Assembly: GCA_911728455.2 (NCBI GenBank)
Contig: OU452221.1
Location: 7,017,047-7,081,046 of the forward strand
Length of the DNA: 64,000 nucleotides
From: Marthasterias glacialis
Lineage: Eukaryota; Echinodermata; Asteroidea; Forcipulatida; Asteriidae
Direction of reading: 5' to 3'
Both the position numbers and the translations under genes were made by a program. Shown piece after piece: positions 1-12,100 of this stretch. The notes beneath the pieces were generated by a model. The model was not told the DNA's origin, did no database searches, and worked only from the letters and a program-made list of their open reading frames with translations. Each line of letters opens with the position of its first letter. Position 1 is the stretch's first letter.

Positions 1-139
1 ATTTTTTTCGTCTGTCAGATTGATAAAAATATTTACAGGAATAAGTTCTAAAATAGCACATCATATTCATCATACCACATGTTATATATTCACCAACTCT
101 TTTTTCTGCTTCTCAAAATCTTTTCTGTGCTTCCAGTCC

Positions 140-298
140 TGATACTTCACAGAGGCAATGGAGGCAATTGCCTCCGTTGCCCCTGGTCATTGCCTTGGTG
201 CCCTTGAAATGTTCCAATAGAAATTTACAGTTTCCTCACAGAGGTGCCATTTTTTAAGAAGAAAATGCCTTGGTACCCCTGCCCGTTCAAGAACAAAA
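140..298. repeat. Family C interspersed repeat
   Basis: Diagnostic blocks: ATACTTCACAGAGGCAATGG, the palindromic core GGCAATTGCC, GTCATTGCCTTGGTGCCC, AATGTTCCAATAGAAATTTA and CCTTGGTACCCCTGCCC. No A/B boxes and no coding capacity. Confidence 0.75.
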
Positions 299-1334
299 CC
301 CTGCTCTTTTCTGGGCCTTTGTAATCGCTTAAATATTGGTACGTGTACTTTAATCAGTTAATTTATGTTGGTAGTACCATGCAGCAGTATGGGGTACATA
401 AATAACGACATTGTTTTGCCGAGTAGTAAATCACGATACTCACGACTGTGGTACAATACTAAAGTTTGGTAGGTCAATGTACCCGTGTACATTACCAACT
501 TGTGGCCTTTCACCTCTGTGACCTGGTGTCGGATTCCCCAAGGCTGTAAGGCCTTCACATTTACTTCACCATAAGACTTGACCTCAGTTTCTGGTTGACT
601 TGTTAACAACTAAAAAATTTGCCCACCTGATCGTTGTGTTATCATTAAACCTACAGTTGCATACATTCGTGCATGGTTTGCAATTCGTGCTGCATATTGT
701 ACACTTAAACACAATAATCTAGAATCATTTAGGACGAAAAGCAACCTGATTCTAAGCTTTAATTTTGTTTTAATGTTAACTTTAACAAATATTTTGAACT
801 AAATAAAAACTGATATTGTTTTTGTAAAAAAAAAAAATTGCTACAGGCCAAGTATGTTTATTTTAAAGAAATTTGTATGAATATAATTTTAAAATAAGAT
901 TTGATTTCATTATAAAAAACATTGTCTTCTTTCGCCTTGTTTTTCTCATTTTCAATGCGCGCGAGACTAGCACACACTCTTATAGGATTGAACAACAGAT
1001 TATCTATCTTTTTCCTATTTTAATTTCAGTAAAAAAGCTAAAGCAGTTCTGTAGGTTTTCAGTATATGGAAGATTGTTCAGTGATTCTTTAAAGCTGATG
1101 AACTGAGACATCATTAACTTGTAAATGTCAGGTCAAAAGTCTGGAATAACTTTGGTATGCGTGAATATGCACTCTGTTTAACCTGCAACCCTTCAATTCT
1201 TCATGCACACTCTTTGGGTTTCATGGATTTTGTCTTTCTTTATTAAATGTATTCATGGTGTGTGGGCTTTGTGGTATGACTTCTCTGACTTGTTTTGTTT
1301 TTATAAAAACAGTTTTATTGACCTTTGCCCTGGG

Positions 1335-1440
1335 CCCAATGTTGTAGAGCTGCTTTAAGTATAATATTGCTTTACAGATTTCTGTCAAGCAAAAATTAAG
1401 CAGGAAACCAGTCACACACAGTAGGTGTGATATGGTATTT
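1335..1440. repeat. Family J fragment
   Basis: AGAGCTGCTTTAAG, TTAAGCAGGAAACCAGTCAC and TGATATGGTATTTCGCCTGC match 32395-32525 and, inverted, 57665-57800. Confidence 0.5.
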
Positions 1441-1887
1441 CGCCTGCTAACCTACATGTATTTCTGTTTTAAAAGCACAATTGTTTTGTACCTTGCTAAT
1501 TTCTGTTCTTCAGCAGTTGTTATGTCAGACATTTGGCCCTGATCTTGACCCTGTTATGTATGCTATTTAAAATGTTTCCGTATTGACAATTCTTATGCAA
1601 GATAAAAAGGCTTTGCCCCTTTACCATGTCAGTCAAATAAGTATAATACTATTTATTTCAATCGCCCCAGGGGATGACAACAGCGTCTGCCGCAAAGAGA
1701 CAGGTTACAGATCTATGAATAGTGTAAATACACATATGCAGTAAATCATAGTTCTCTATCAGAGATGAAATTCCATGCTTGTATACTAGAATCTAGATGT
1801 TGTTCTGTTGATTGTAATGGTGTCATTGCATACACTGTGTACATGTACATTGTGTACCTAGGCCTGACAATTTGTACATGCGGACTT

Positions 1888-1935
1888 CACGGAGGCAACA
1901 GAGGCAATTGCCTCCATGCCCCTTGTTATTGCCCC
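1888..1935. repeat. Family C fragment
   Basis: Short end fragment with CTTCACGGAGGCAACAGAGG and GGCAATTGCCTCCATGCCCC. It joins a family A head. Confidence 0.65.
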
Positions 1936-1937
1936 TT

Positions 1938-2022
1938 GACCGGGACTCGAACCCACACTCTGCTGATCAGAAACACCAGAGCTTGAGTCCGGTGTTCTTA
2001 TCTGCCCGGCCATGACACGCCA
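1938..2022 (-). repeat. Family A SINE, head fragment
   Basis: Reverse complement of the family A tRNA-like head (GGGACTCGAACCCACACTCT then CCCGGCCATGACACGCC). The body is absent. It abuts a family C fragment at 1888-1935. Confidence 0.75.
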
Positions 2023-3507
2023 TAATACATGCATGTTGTATAATATAATGAATTTAAGCATGAAGTGCTTCCTGACAAAATGACCCCAAATACACATGCA
2101 CACTATTGATAATATGGACATAAATTGTGAATCCGGTCGTTTCATACCCAAGTCCTTTTGTACCCAAGTCTTTTCACACCCAGTCATTATTATGTTGAAC
2201 AAATGAGATAAAGCCAGTCATGCAAACCTGCTACCAGTAGGCAGTCAGCTGAATCTAAAAAAGCCTCCGGATTTTTAGTTTCGCTCCGGCAATCGCGGGA
2301 CTAGATTTTGTCAACAGATTAAGAAACAAAAAGTTACCAGAGAGTACAAACCCGAAAAAGTTCTCCAACAGAAATCCTGCAGTTTTTCGTGTAAAATGTC
2401 GTCAAAGGAGGGCTAAAATTGGTGACTTGCCGTCGCAAAACTACATGTACCTCTCGGCGTGTAGCATGCTAGCCTTTCTCCAAGGCGGTCATTTTGTTTT
2501 AGTCTATTGTTTGTCATGTTTGTCACTGTGCTATGGACCCTGGGTATGAAACGACTTGGGTACAAAACGACGGACATTCCATAAATTGCATGTGCACACG
2601 CATACGTGCATTACCAACGACTGCAGGCACGTGTACTTCCCACTAGCTGTACCTGCAATTACTTAATGGATTTAAAACCAGTACTCCAGGATAAAACAAA
2701 TATCAGAGAGACGTTATCACAACAGATTATAGGATTAAAGAGGTAGTCTAGTTTATTAATGTTAATTGAAGTCCATCATTTCATAATGATCTTTTTATGA
2801 GTATTTTTGAAGGCTGGGCATTGATTTTTATTCTCATGTAGATTTAGCATTACTTCACAAGGTTGGCTATTTGTAGGCTTAGTGCTATGTCTCCAAACAC
2901 ACATACCATAATGATCTGCCTCCATGTCACATTGCTAGGTAAACATTATTTAATTTATACAAACATTTTCTGTGTATTCCCCGTGCTGGGAGACTCTAGA
3001 GTCTGTGAAGTTCAGGGATGAGTCAGATTCCACCGGATTTTTACGGATTTCCGGACTTTCCAAAATCATTGTTGTGGAATTTTTAAACATTTAAAAAAAA
3101 AAAAATTTTTTTTTTATGTCATATCCGGGCCCTTGTAAAGTCTTAATTATAAAAATAATAATAATAATAGGCAGTTTTTATATAACGCCCTTAACTCAAA
3201 CAGGGTCCTTAGGCACTTCACAGAGTTTAAAAACAAAAAACAAAAACAGACTAATTAAAATTAAAATTAAAATTAAACAGTAATTCTGTAATAAAAACGA
3301 TAAAATTCACAACTACTGATTGAGAGTTACCGAAGGGACCGAGCACGACCGTAGTGGCATGCCCACAATGAAAGCATAACCCCTGGCGGCAGTCGGTCGC
3401 TTCAGCATCACTAAAATGAAGCACAGTACTTGTACTGTATTTTGACTACACATGGAACAAATTAAAATCAAGCACCAGCAGTTCACATACTTATCTACAT
3501 CAACAGG

Positions 3508-3640
3508 CTTGATACTTCATGGAGCCAGTTGCCTCCATGCCCCTGGCCATTGCCTTGGTGCCCTCGTTTCAGTACAAAATTGTTATTTTTCTTATGCCAT
3601 CTATGTCTCTACTAGGGAAAAACTGCCTTGCCCTTAGAGA
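3508..3640. repeat. Family C, internally deleted
   Basis: Has CTTGATACTTCATGGAGCC, GCCTCCATGCCCCTGGCCAT and TGCCTTGGTGCCCTCG. The central part is lost. It lies about 30 bp 5' of the family A copy at 3672. Confidence 0.6.
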
Positions 3641-3671
3641 GAGCAAAGTGGGTGTATGATCAGACCTACAT

Positions 3672-4090
3672 GTGTCGTGGCCGAGCGGATAAGATCACCG
3701 AACTCAAGCTCAGGTGTTTCTGATCAGCAGAGTGTGGGTTCGAGTCCCGGTCGTGACACTTGTGTCCTTAAGCAAGACACTTAACCATTATTGCTTCGTC
3801 CTTCGGATGGAACATTAAGCCGTTGGTCCCGTGTGTTGTGTAATGCACGTAAAAGAACCCAGTGCACATATCGCAAAGAGAAGGGGTTCACCCTGGTGTT
3901 CCTGGTTTAATCGGCTGCAGATTGCGCCACAGCACCTTGTGAACCATCACATGGTGCTATGTAAAGGAACAGGTCTCATACTTCAAAAACGTAACTCATC
4001 ATACCTTGCAGGAAAAAATACTGAGCGCTCTGAGACGCCCATAGGGTGTGATAAAGCACTATATAAAAACTGCCTATTATTATTATTTTA
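3672..4090 (+). repeat. Family A SINE, fullest copy, tRNA-Leu-like head
   Basis: The first 85-90 bp read like a class II tRNA: A-box TGGCCGAGCGG, a loop-like CTCAAGC (CAA anticodon position, hence Leu-like), a variable-arm-like segment, B-box GGGTTCGAGTCC and a weakly paired acceptor stem. A tRNA-unrelated body follows (GTAATGCACGTAAAAGAACC, CACCTTGTGAACCATCACA). The tail is ...CACTATATAAAAACTGCC(TATTATTATT). This is the structure of a pol III SINE. The body breaks the tRNA context, so it is not a functional tRNA gene. Confidence 0.85.
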
Positions 4091-4224
4091 TGATTATACA
4101 TGTACATACATTGTAAATAGTCTGGTAATGTGTCGTTAAGGTTTATTTCTTTTGATACGAAACCACTAACTTCCCTGTTGTTATCCAGCATGGTGGTTGC
4201 ATCACAATAATTTCAATTGAACGT

Positions 4225-4330
4225 TAAGATAAGATAAGATAAGATAAGATAAAACTTTATTGTCCCACCAGGGGAAACTTGTATGGCCTTTTGACATAAA
4301 ACATGTATAAAAATATTATGTTACATAAAA
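4225..4330 (-). repeat. Probable LINE-type 3' end with (TTATC)n tail
   Basis: On the minus strand, AAGTTTCCCCTGGTGGGACA then AATAAAGTTTTATC ends in TTATC repeats (4225-4252). Non-LTR element 3' ends often look like this. Only the tail is present. Confidence 0.45.
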
Positions 4331-5154
4331 TATATAAACATTTAAAATATGAAACCATGCCTTTGACAAGAGCCTGTTAACAGCATGGACTTTTCATTAG
4401 CCAATGGATCACAGCAGAGTTTAGACAAATCCACCAGCCAGCATTCCCAAGTCCTCCCTCCATGGTATTCCTGAGTTAAAGACAACAAGAAAGTGTTGTT
4501 TTTAACCAGGCCGCTACAGTAGGTCAATTCCCCCTGCAGTATATAGTGACTCTGTTCATGGTGCTTGCAATTTGTGGCTGAATATGAGGTCCCTGAAGGG
4601 ACTTGTGGGATAGATTATCGTCTGGAGAGACTTCCCCAGGCGTTGTATTTTCCTCTTCTGGGAAGCTGTGAAGCAATTACATACATGTCCAGCAAAAACA
4701 CCAATTAACGAGGCTGTAAATTTACACTTTTAAGAGAAACAAAGCTTCTTCTTTTTTGGCAATATAGCGAATGATTCACTTCAATGGTCTTTGTGAATTC
4801 TATGTAGATATTGCTGTCATTTTAGTTCCAAGTACATTTAGGTGGAGAATTCTTCTTTTTTTTTTCTTTAAAAAATGAAAGTGGGGCTGTCTTCACCTGC
4901 CCGTGCCTTGTCACTTCTAGTCCAAAGCATGTACATGTACCTGTCACTCCTGAATGGCCTCATTACTTAAATAAAAAAGGCCAGACAAGCCTCGTCTGTA
5001 ATCTGACATTTTTGTGATCCTTGGCTTCAACTTGTGAAACAAAAAAGTCGTTCACTTTTGTGCAATTTGACCATCAAATACGGCTGCAAGACTTGCCTAG
5101 TCTATTTCTATTGTAACTCAACATCCAAATCCTTTGACTCTATCAGTATACAAA

Positions 5155-5313
5155 TATTGAGTGGCTCAGAGTGCGATGGGATGAATATTATTGCAAGGTA
5201 AAATTAGGACTGTTCCATTTCACAAGACGAAGCAGAGTGAAATGGAACAGTCCAGATTTTACTGAGGGATAATAGTCCTCCCATTCCATGAATTAAAGCC
5301 ACTTAATATTTAT
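5155..5313. mobile_element. Foldback element, about 70-bp arms
   Basis: The left arm begins AATATTGAGTGGCT; the right arm ends AGCCACTTAATATT. The inner ends GGACTGTTCCATTTCAC / GTGAAATGGAACAGTCC are perfectly complementary around a 13-bp loop. No ORF. MITE-like. Confidence 0.65.
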
Positions 5314-5867
5314 TTTATAACTGACATATAGATCATTGATATATTTTTAAAATAAATTTTACGTTATTTTTGTGTGTGTGTGATTGGTTGACAACAGTGG
5401 AAAAAATTAGTCTTGATCGGATCACAACACTCTGCTCAAAACTTTGGGAACAAGGATGATCCATTCCTAACTGTTGCATGGGAAATACTGGTCCCCATGG
5501 GTGAATAGGACATTTTGATCAGTGATGCGGAGGGGAGAAATAATGAATGTCACACGATGTAAAATTCCACTAACGATCTGTGTGTCACTTATACATAATT
5601 AACAGGCCTAATGTCCCATTTTTACTTTAGCATGCTGACTGTGTAGTACTGAATCAATGAAAGTCAAGCAAGAGTTCTGAGGGTTTGAGATCATTTGGAT
5701 TTTAGGGTTACACTCCATGGTACATTATAGGCCATCATTTGAAAACTCTTATTCTCATCAATTTGATGAGCAGATACATTAAGCCTAGTTTTGACGCGGA
5801 CATGATGGAGTGTCACAGTTGGAGAACAACGCCCACTGTCCTGGTGTGTGGGAAAGAAGTGACTGTG

Positions 5868-6045
5868 CAGGTCCCAATGCTTCGTTCTTGAAAGGGCAAG
5901 GGCACCGTGGCTATTACTTCTTTTTGGAAAGGGCACCTCTATGAGGAAATTGTAAAATTCCATTGGAACATTTCAAGGGCACCAAGGCAAGGACCGGGGC
6001 AATGGAGGCAATTGCCTCCTTTGACTCCACGAAGTATCAGGTCTG
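5868..6045. repeat. Family C, reverse copy
   Basis: Reads in the opposite sense to the 140-298 copy: TTCGTTCTTGAAAGGGCAAG, GGGCACCTCTATGAGGAAAT, CATTGGAACATTTCAAGGGC, GGCAATTGCC, ending GACTCCACGAAGTATCAG. Confidence 0.75.
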
Positions 6046-6138
6046 CTGTGAACGCATATACATGTACATGTATGTTTACAGAAAAACCAGTTAATTATTA
6101 ATTACCTTAAAAACAAATTGTATCTTTTCCTTTTTCAG

Positions 6139-9100
6139 AAAATGAATGTGTGCTACCTCTCCTTTCCAGATTCTAATTCAGGTTTGTGTTTCTTTTTAAC
6201 AGTTGACTGTTTTGATTTATCCAGAATCACTATCCCATGCTTACCCCCGGGTTCTTAAACCCTGTCTCCCATGAGTAATTTACTAGGATCCTTCCTCACT
6301 CCAACAAAATCCAGCACCATATGGTTAACTCAATACCCAAACTGTTGGACTCTGATTATGGTGGTATGCCTGACCGGGTTATTATCAGTCCTTAGTCCAA
6401 CAGAACAAACGGAACATGCTGTTAAATTTTTGCTGGGTTGGGTGTGGTTAAGGTAAGATGCAGTTTGTCCTTGAATGTTACCTCAGCAGCGATTTCCAGT
6501 GCATCGTCAATATATTCAACATTTCAAGTATAGTTTATTTTATAACACCCAAGTAGATCCTTGTCATTTGATTGGAGGATTGGAAGTCACGTGGCATTTG
6601 TTACTCACTCCTACGTCATTGAGCGATGAATTTTTGGTACTATTCAGCACGCATTTTCGTTCTATTCTTTTTGCTCTATTGCACGCTCGACCATCGTGTG
6701 CAAAACAAAGAAGTACAACTTTCGATAAAAGTTCATCTTGTTAATGTTTTGACTTTTAAACCTAGGAACTTGTAACTTTTAACAAGCCGCAAAATAAAGT
6801 CATGGATGCCAGAATGCAGTCTTGTTAATGGACTTTTTATTATAGTTTTATCCTCCAATCACATGACAAAGATATATTTAGATGTTATGTGAAACAAATA
6901 ATGAATGTTTTGCATTTGTTCAATGGTGAGAATATTTTTATTCGTTGAAACATTGGGTGGAATATTTTCATTCGTCAACTCATGAAAAATAATGTATAAT
7001 AATTGGTGATGAGGTTGTGTCAACATACAACGTTCTTATTAGAAATGTTTTCAAAAGTGATGACATAATCAGGCATATTATTTGTGCTTTGTCATGTTTA
7101 CCCTACACCAATGTGCGTTAAGCACTGTATACTCAGTACTTCCCGAGTTCTGTGAAAACAAAACCCGGGCATATTACTTGGCTGGGATTCAAACTCAAGA
7201 CCTTTGCCAATCTAGAGCAGATGTCTTACCACTAGACCACTGAATTTGCCCGGTAGCTAGATTCAGTTTGAAGCAGAAATCTGCTCTAGAATGGCAAAGG
7301 TCATGGGTTCGAATACCACCCGAGTATAGGATTCTGGGAAAGTACTGAGCATACAGTGCTTGAGGCACATCAGTGTATGGGTAAATTTGACATCACTTTG
7401 ACATCATCAGGCATGCAACTTCTGAGCTGTTCAGCGGAGTTCCTCTTTTTGTCTTACTTTCAGTGCCATAGAATTTAAATGAAAAACAGTGTGTGCTGGG
7501 CAGTTTCCCTCTTTTTTATTATAATAAAGTTGCATTTATGCATTCATGGGGTCTGTAGAAAAAACCCACATATCACCAGATATAGCATTACGTGACATAC
7601 GGGTATGAACTTGCATGAGTGTTAAGACTCTATCTTGGACATACACGCAAATTTAATGGCGCCAGATGCGAACGTTTTTGTACAGAGCCTCTCGGGCGCG
7701 TGATTTGTGCAAGATACTGTATCGCCAATTGAGTTCCTACGTTTTTTTTGCACCGACGAGACGATATTCATTGATTTTTTTTAAAGCAGATTGCATTCAT
7801 TCCAAGTCTTTAGATTTTGGTTTCTATGAGAGTGTACCAAGTGAAGCGTTAAAGAAATCTTATCTCAAAGTGATCACGTCTTCGCGAAATTGATCTCATG
7901 AAACGGCTGTTGTCAGTTATCAGAAAGCACTCACTCTGCTGCTCTTTTCAGAAATCAGGTGTGGATATATAATCATGTAGATTGCGCCGTACAGCATCAT
8001 GACATGGTATTTGCTGCACATCACTGGACACATACTGTGTAAATTTCTATTAAGTTCCGCTTCACCTGGAAATTTAGGCACTAGTCTGAAGAGCATTTTG
8101 ATTAAAATCCAGTTCGTAATATTTTCATAATCAGTGGCATTACTTTGATTGGGCTGTGAACTACGTGTACATCGGTCATACATAACAACGATGATACGTA
8201 GTTCTTATCGCTTTATCACACCCAAGGGCATCTCTAAAAGTGCTCTTTTTTTGTCTACAAGGTCTGCAGAGCTATGATCAAAATAGAAGACCCATTTATT
8301 TACATAGCACCATGTAATGGCTTACAAGGTGCTGTGGTGCAATCTGCAGCCAACCGTGCCAGAAACACTGGGGGAAACCCCTTCTCTTAATGATAAGTGT
8401 ACAGGGTTCTTTTACGTGCATTACGCAACATTACAGCTTTACGTCCCATTCCAAAGACAAAGCAATATTATAGTTAAGTGTCTTGCTGAAGGACACAAGT
8501 CAAAACCGGGACTCGAACCCACACTCTGCTGGTCAGAAACACCAGAGCTTGAGTCCAGTGCTCTTGACCGCTCGGCCATGATACGTCACATAATTATTTA
8601 TTAGTTTTTTAATTATTTTTTGCCTTTGAGAAAGACACTACCAGGCTCAAAATCTGAGGCAATTTCCACATTTTTTTCCTTTTTTCAGCAAATCTATTTT
8701 TAAACTTAGAATACAGGTTTGGTAATGAAAAAAAATATACATGTATGCAAGCTCACTGATTAACAAATTGTGACCAGAACCAATCCTCCAGAGAAAATAT
8801 TTCTTCCTGAAATACTGCAGGGTTGTGGTTTGTCAGGATTTTTTTTTCTGATTTCAGGCATGAGGTTAGTTGTCTGTTCCGTTTATTGAAAACTGTAGGA
8901 TGGGAATGAATTTACATTTTCAAAAGATGGCACATTCCCTCTAATTACATTACACAGTATGATTAATTGAACTACAAACTATTGTGGCTTCTTATTGACA
9001 GGCTGCGGTGTTTGTTAGAAACCTTTAACAGGTTTTTGCTCTTAAGATTTATGCAAGCAATACCGTTGTCTTGTCAACGGGTTGAAAAGACTTGATATCA

Positions 9101-12100
9101 TCACTGAGAGATGCCTTAAGAAGGGGCTTTTTTAAGAAGACAATGGATTCATGGGTAGATTACAAACTCTTGCTGGCCGTGGGACAGGATGCAGCAAAAT
9201 TAATGCGCTTTACCACAAGCAATGTGAGATAACGTTGACTTAATAAAAACATTGAGTTGCAACAGTACATATTAACATTTCACCATTTCAGTATTTGTTG
9301 TGACATTCGAGAAGCATGTGAGAAGCTTTGTTCGGGTGAACAAAGAAAAATTGACTAGAATGAGATATGAAACTGCGACCACTGGACTGCGCTCTACCAA
9401 CAGAGCTATCCAGCCTGAATGTTGGCGGTTTCCCTATTTTGTCAATATCTTTGTTCAGGCACAGGCGTCGGGGGGGGGGGGGGGGGGGGGGCCGGCGGTG
9501 TGCCAGTCATAAGCCATTCAACCTGAAACTGCCGTATAACCAGGGATCACACCCAAGTATACGATGAAACCTGGTGAGAGACAGGACAGAGATCACCCTA
9601 AGGGGATGTGACTATTTAGTTCAAATATCAAACAATAAACCACAAGAGAAACTGACAGGGTCAATTCTAATTCAATTTTGGGGTGAACACAGACAAGGTC
9701 ACAGGTTCAACTCCCATTCTAGTCAATTTTTCCTTTGTTCACCCCAAAGTTGAATTAGAATTTACCCGGTCAGTTTCCCTTGTGGTTTATTGCTTAAAAA
9801 GTTAAAATGATATTCACCAGAAAATGTATACTGTAATTAAATGGAATAATTTACCAGATTTTAACATAATTTTTATTTACTGAAACAAATGACAAACTGT
9901 TAAATATAAACGTTTATAAAAAAAAATGAAGAATAAAAAAAATCACTGTATTCTAAAAAGAAATTATAAATTATATAAAAATATGCAGTACAATGGGCAA
10001 AAGAATGATACAAAAAAAAGAAGAATTCCTGATGATTAGGTGCAGTACATGTGCTTCTGCTTTTCTGACTATTTTTTAGCAATAATGTTTGTTACTGTTA
10101 ACAATAGTGATAATAATAAGACACAGTTCTAGTAGCACTTTTCACACCTGATGGGCGTCTCAAAGCGCTCATTATTGTTATGACATGTATGCACAGAGCT
10201 ATGTTTGAATTAAGAAACCTGACCCACTTATACAGCACCTTGTAAGGGTTTACAAAGTGCTGCGGCGCAATCTGCAGCCAACCATGCCAGAAACACCGGG
10301 GTAAAAACCCCTTCTCTCAACGTTAAGTGCACTAGGTTCTTTTACAAGCATTACACAACAAACAGGACCTACATTTGTAGGGCTGAACATCCATCCGGAG
10401 GACGAAGCATTAATGGTTAAGTGTCCTGCTCAAGGACATGATGTAAGTCAAAGTGCCATGACCGGGACCTGAACCCACACTTTGATAATGGCTTAAATTG
10501 AGTTTGGTGCACCTAGACTGCTTGGAAATGATCCGTCTCTGCTACAGTGGCCGAATACCCCCCATATCCTTCAATTTGGAGAAAAGGAAATTGAAGGATT
10601 TGGGTTGGTTACGATTAATAAGCTCAGTTCTTTTTCACAAATAGTTAGTTCTGTTTTTTTTTTTTTTAATATTCCACAGGCTGCATGGGAGACACCCAGT
10701 TCAACTTCCGCATCCGACAGTGCCACGGTAGACCACACCCCTACCACAGCCGCAAGGCCTACGACAGGAACAGCCCTGTTACGTTACAGGTGAGGAAAAC
10801 TCAAGAGAAATAAAACATATAAAAGAAACAAAAAACACCACCTGTATTTCAGTCAGTTCTGTTAGAAATTTGGAAGTGGAGTTTTTTTGTGATACAGGTT
10901 TTATTTTTTCTTAACAGTGTGGTGTTTTGAAGAAAAAAAACTTGATTTAAAAATCCCGCAGTGCACCATCGGAATATAGCATACACTTAACCATCAGACT
11001 GTTCCAAACAGTACGTTTTATAATAGCATGTTACATTTTAAAAAAAGAAACAAATTGTTTAGGTTGGAGGAAGGGGGGGGGGTGTAGATACAATCTCTTT
11101 CAAATGTTGTAAGCCATCAGATATAGGCCCTTTAGACCCCCCAAAAACAAATTCCAAGCCATCTGTAAGCCATGATGTGGAAGACATCTATCGGAATCTA
11201 CACTTACACTTACACATCGCGTTTTTTGACATGCACGCTTGCACCAATGTACTGTTTCGAACAGTACGTTTTATAACAGTGTGTCATATTTTTGAGGTGG
11301 ACACAATCTCTTTCAAATGGTGTAAACCATCAGATACAGACACTGTAGACCAAAATCAAAGACAACAAGCCATCTGGAAGATATGATTGATTTCAGCCAG
11401 GAGTGCCTGTGAGCCCTCTTCTAAGAGATTTGTCGTTGCTTCCTATGGGAATTCCTAGAGGGGTGGTCATTGATGCCTTTCTTTCAGCCAAAGAATCAAT
11501 CCAGGGTAATTTGACATTTGCCATGCTATTTGGCAAGGTCTCAAGAGGGAATTTGGAATTTTTGAGAATTTTGACCGAAGTACACAACACTTGTTTACAG
11601 ACATACTAGTCAAAACATTCTGATGGCATCATGCAGGGTTTTAATCTACACCACCCACACAACAAAGCTATATATAGCAGACGTCTGTAGACCTGGTCTG
11701 ATTTAACCCTCCTACTGTCTGACCACTCAGTATCACCCACTGTGGTTTTGAATGGAAGATGCACTTCGTCAGACTGCAGTATAATATCACACTAAACAAT
11801 ACAGTCTACTCGCCTTCTGTCTGACCATTCAATATGATCCACTGTGGTTTTAAATGATACACTACACCAGCCTGCAACACAGTGAATACATCTGCACAGT
11901 ACACAGATCCATGTAGTTCCGTGCACAGTTGTTCAGCCGCACACAACCCGAATAGTCGATTGGTTTTGAACGGTTGGTCAACGTGCTGAAAAAAAAATTA
12001 CAGAGAATAAGAGTTTTTTAAAAGGCCAAATTTGATCATCAGATTGATTTTATTTTACGTCGTTTAAGTACTCCTCAGCACCTCACCCAAACTGTGCGTG

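Larger units (their letters stand above)
1..6138. other. DNA 5' of the first recognised DENND6 exon
   Basis: Scanned for the missing N-terminal exon (family pattern around V-I-Y-P and L-T-E-K-E-K); none found. It holds family C copies (140-298, 1888-1935, 3508-3640, 5868-6045), family A copies (1938-2022, 3672-4090), a foldback (5155-5313), a family J fragment (1335-1440), a (TAA)n-tailed fragment near 3155-3250 and an (AAGAT)n tract at 4225-4252. In 301-1334, 2030-3150 and 4330-5150 I see only AT-rich sequence with poly-A/T runs. Confidence 0.6.

Noticed and set aside
3672..3760. Functional tRNA-Leu gene
   Set aside because: A and B boxes are present but the acceptor stem is weakly paired, the sequence continues into a SINE body, and many copies share that structure.
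6142..6181. ATG at 6142 as the DENND6 start
   Set aside because: It aligns inside a conserved family segment ([11 protein letters not shown] follows), preceded by a strong TTTTTCAG acceptor; the true start is upstream.
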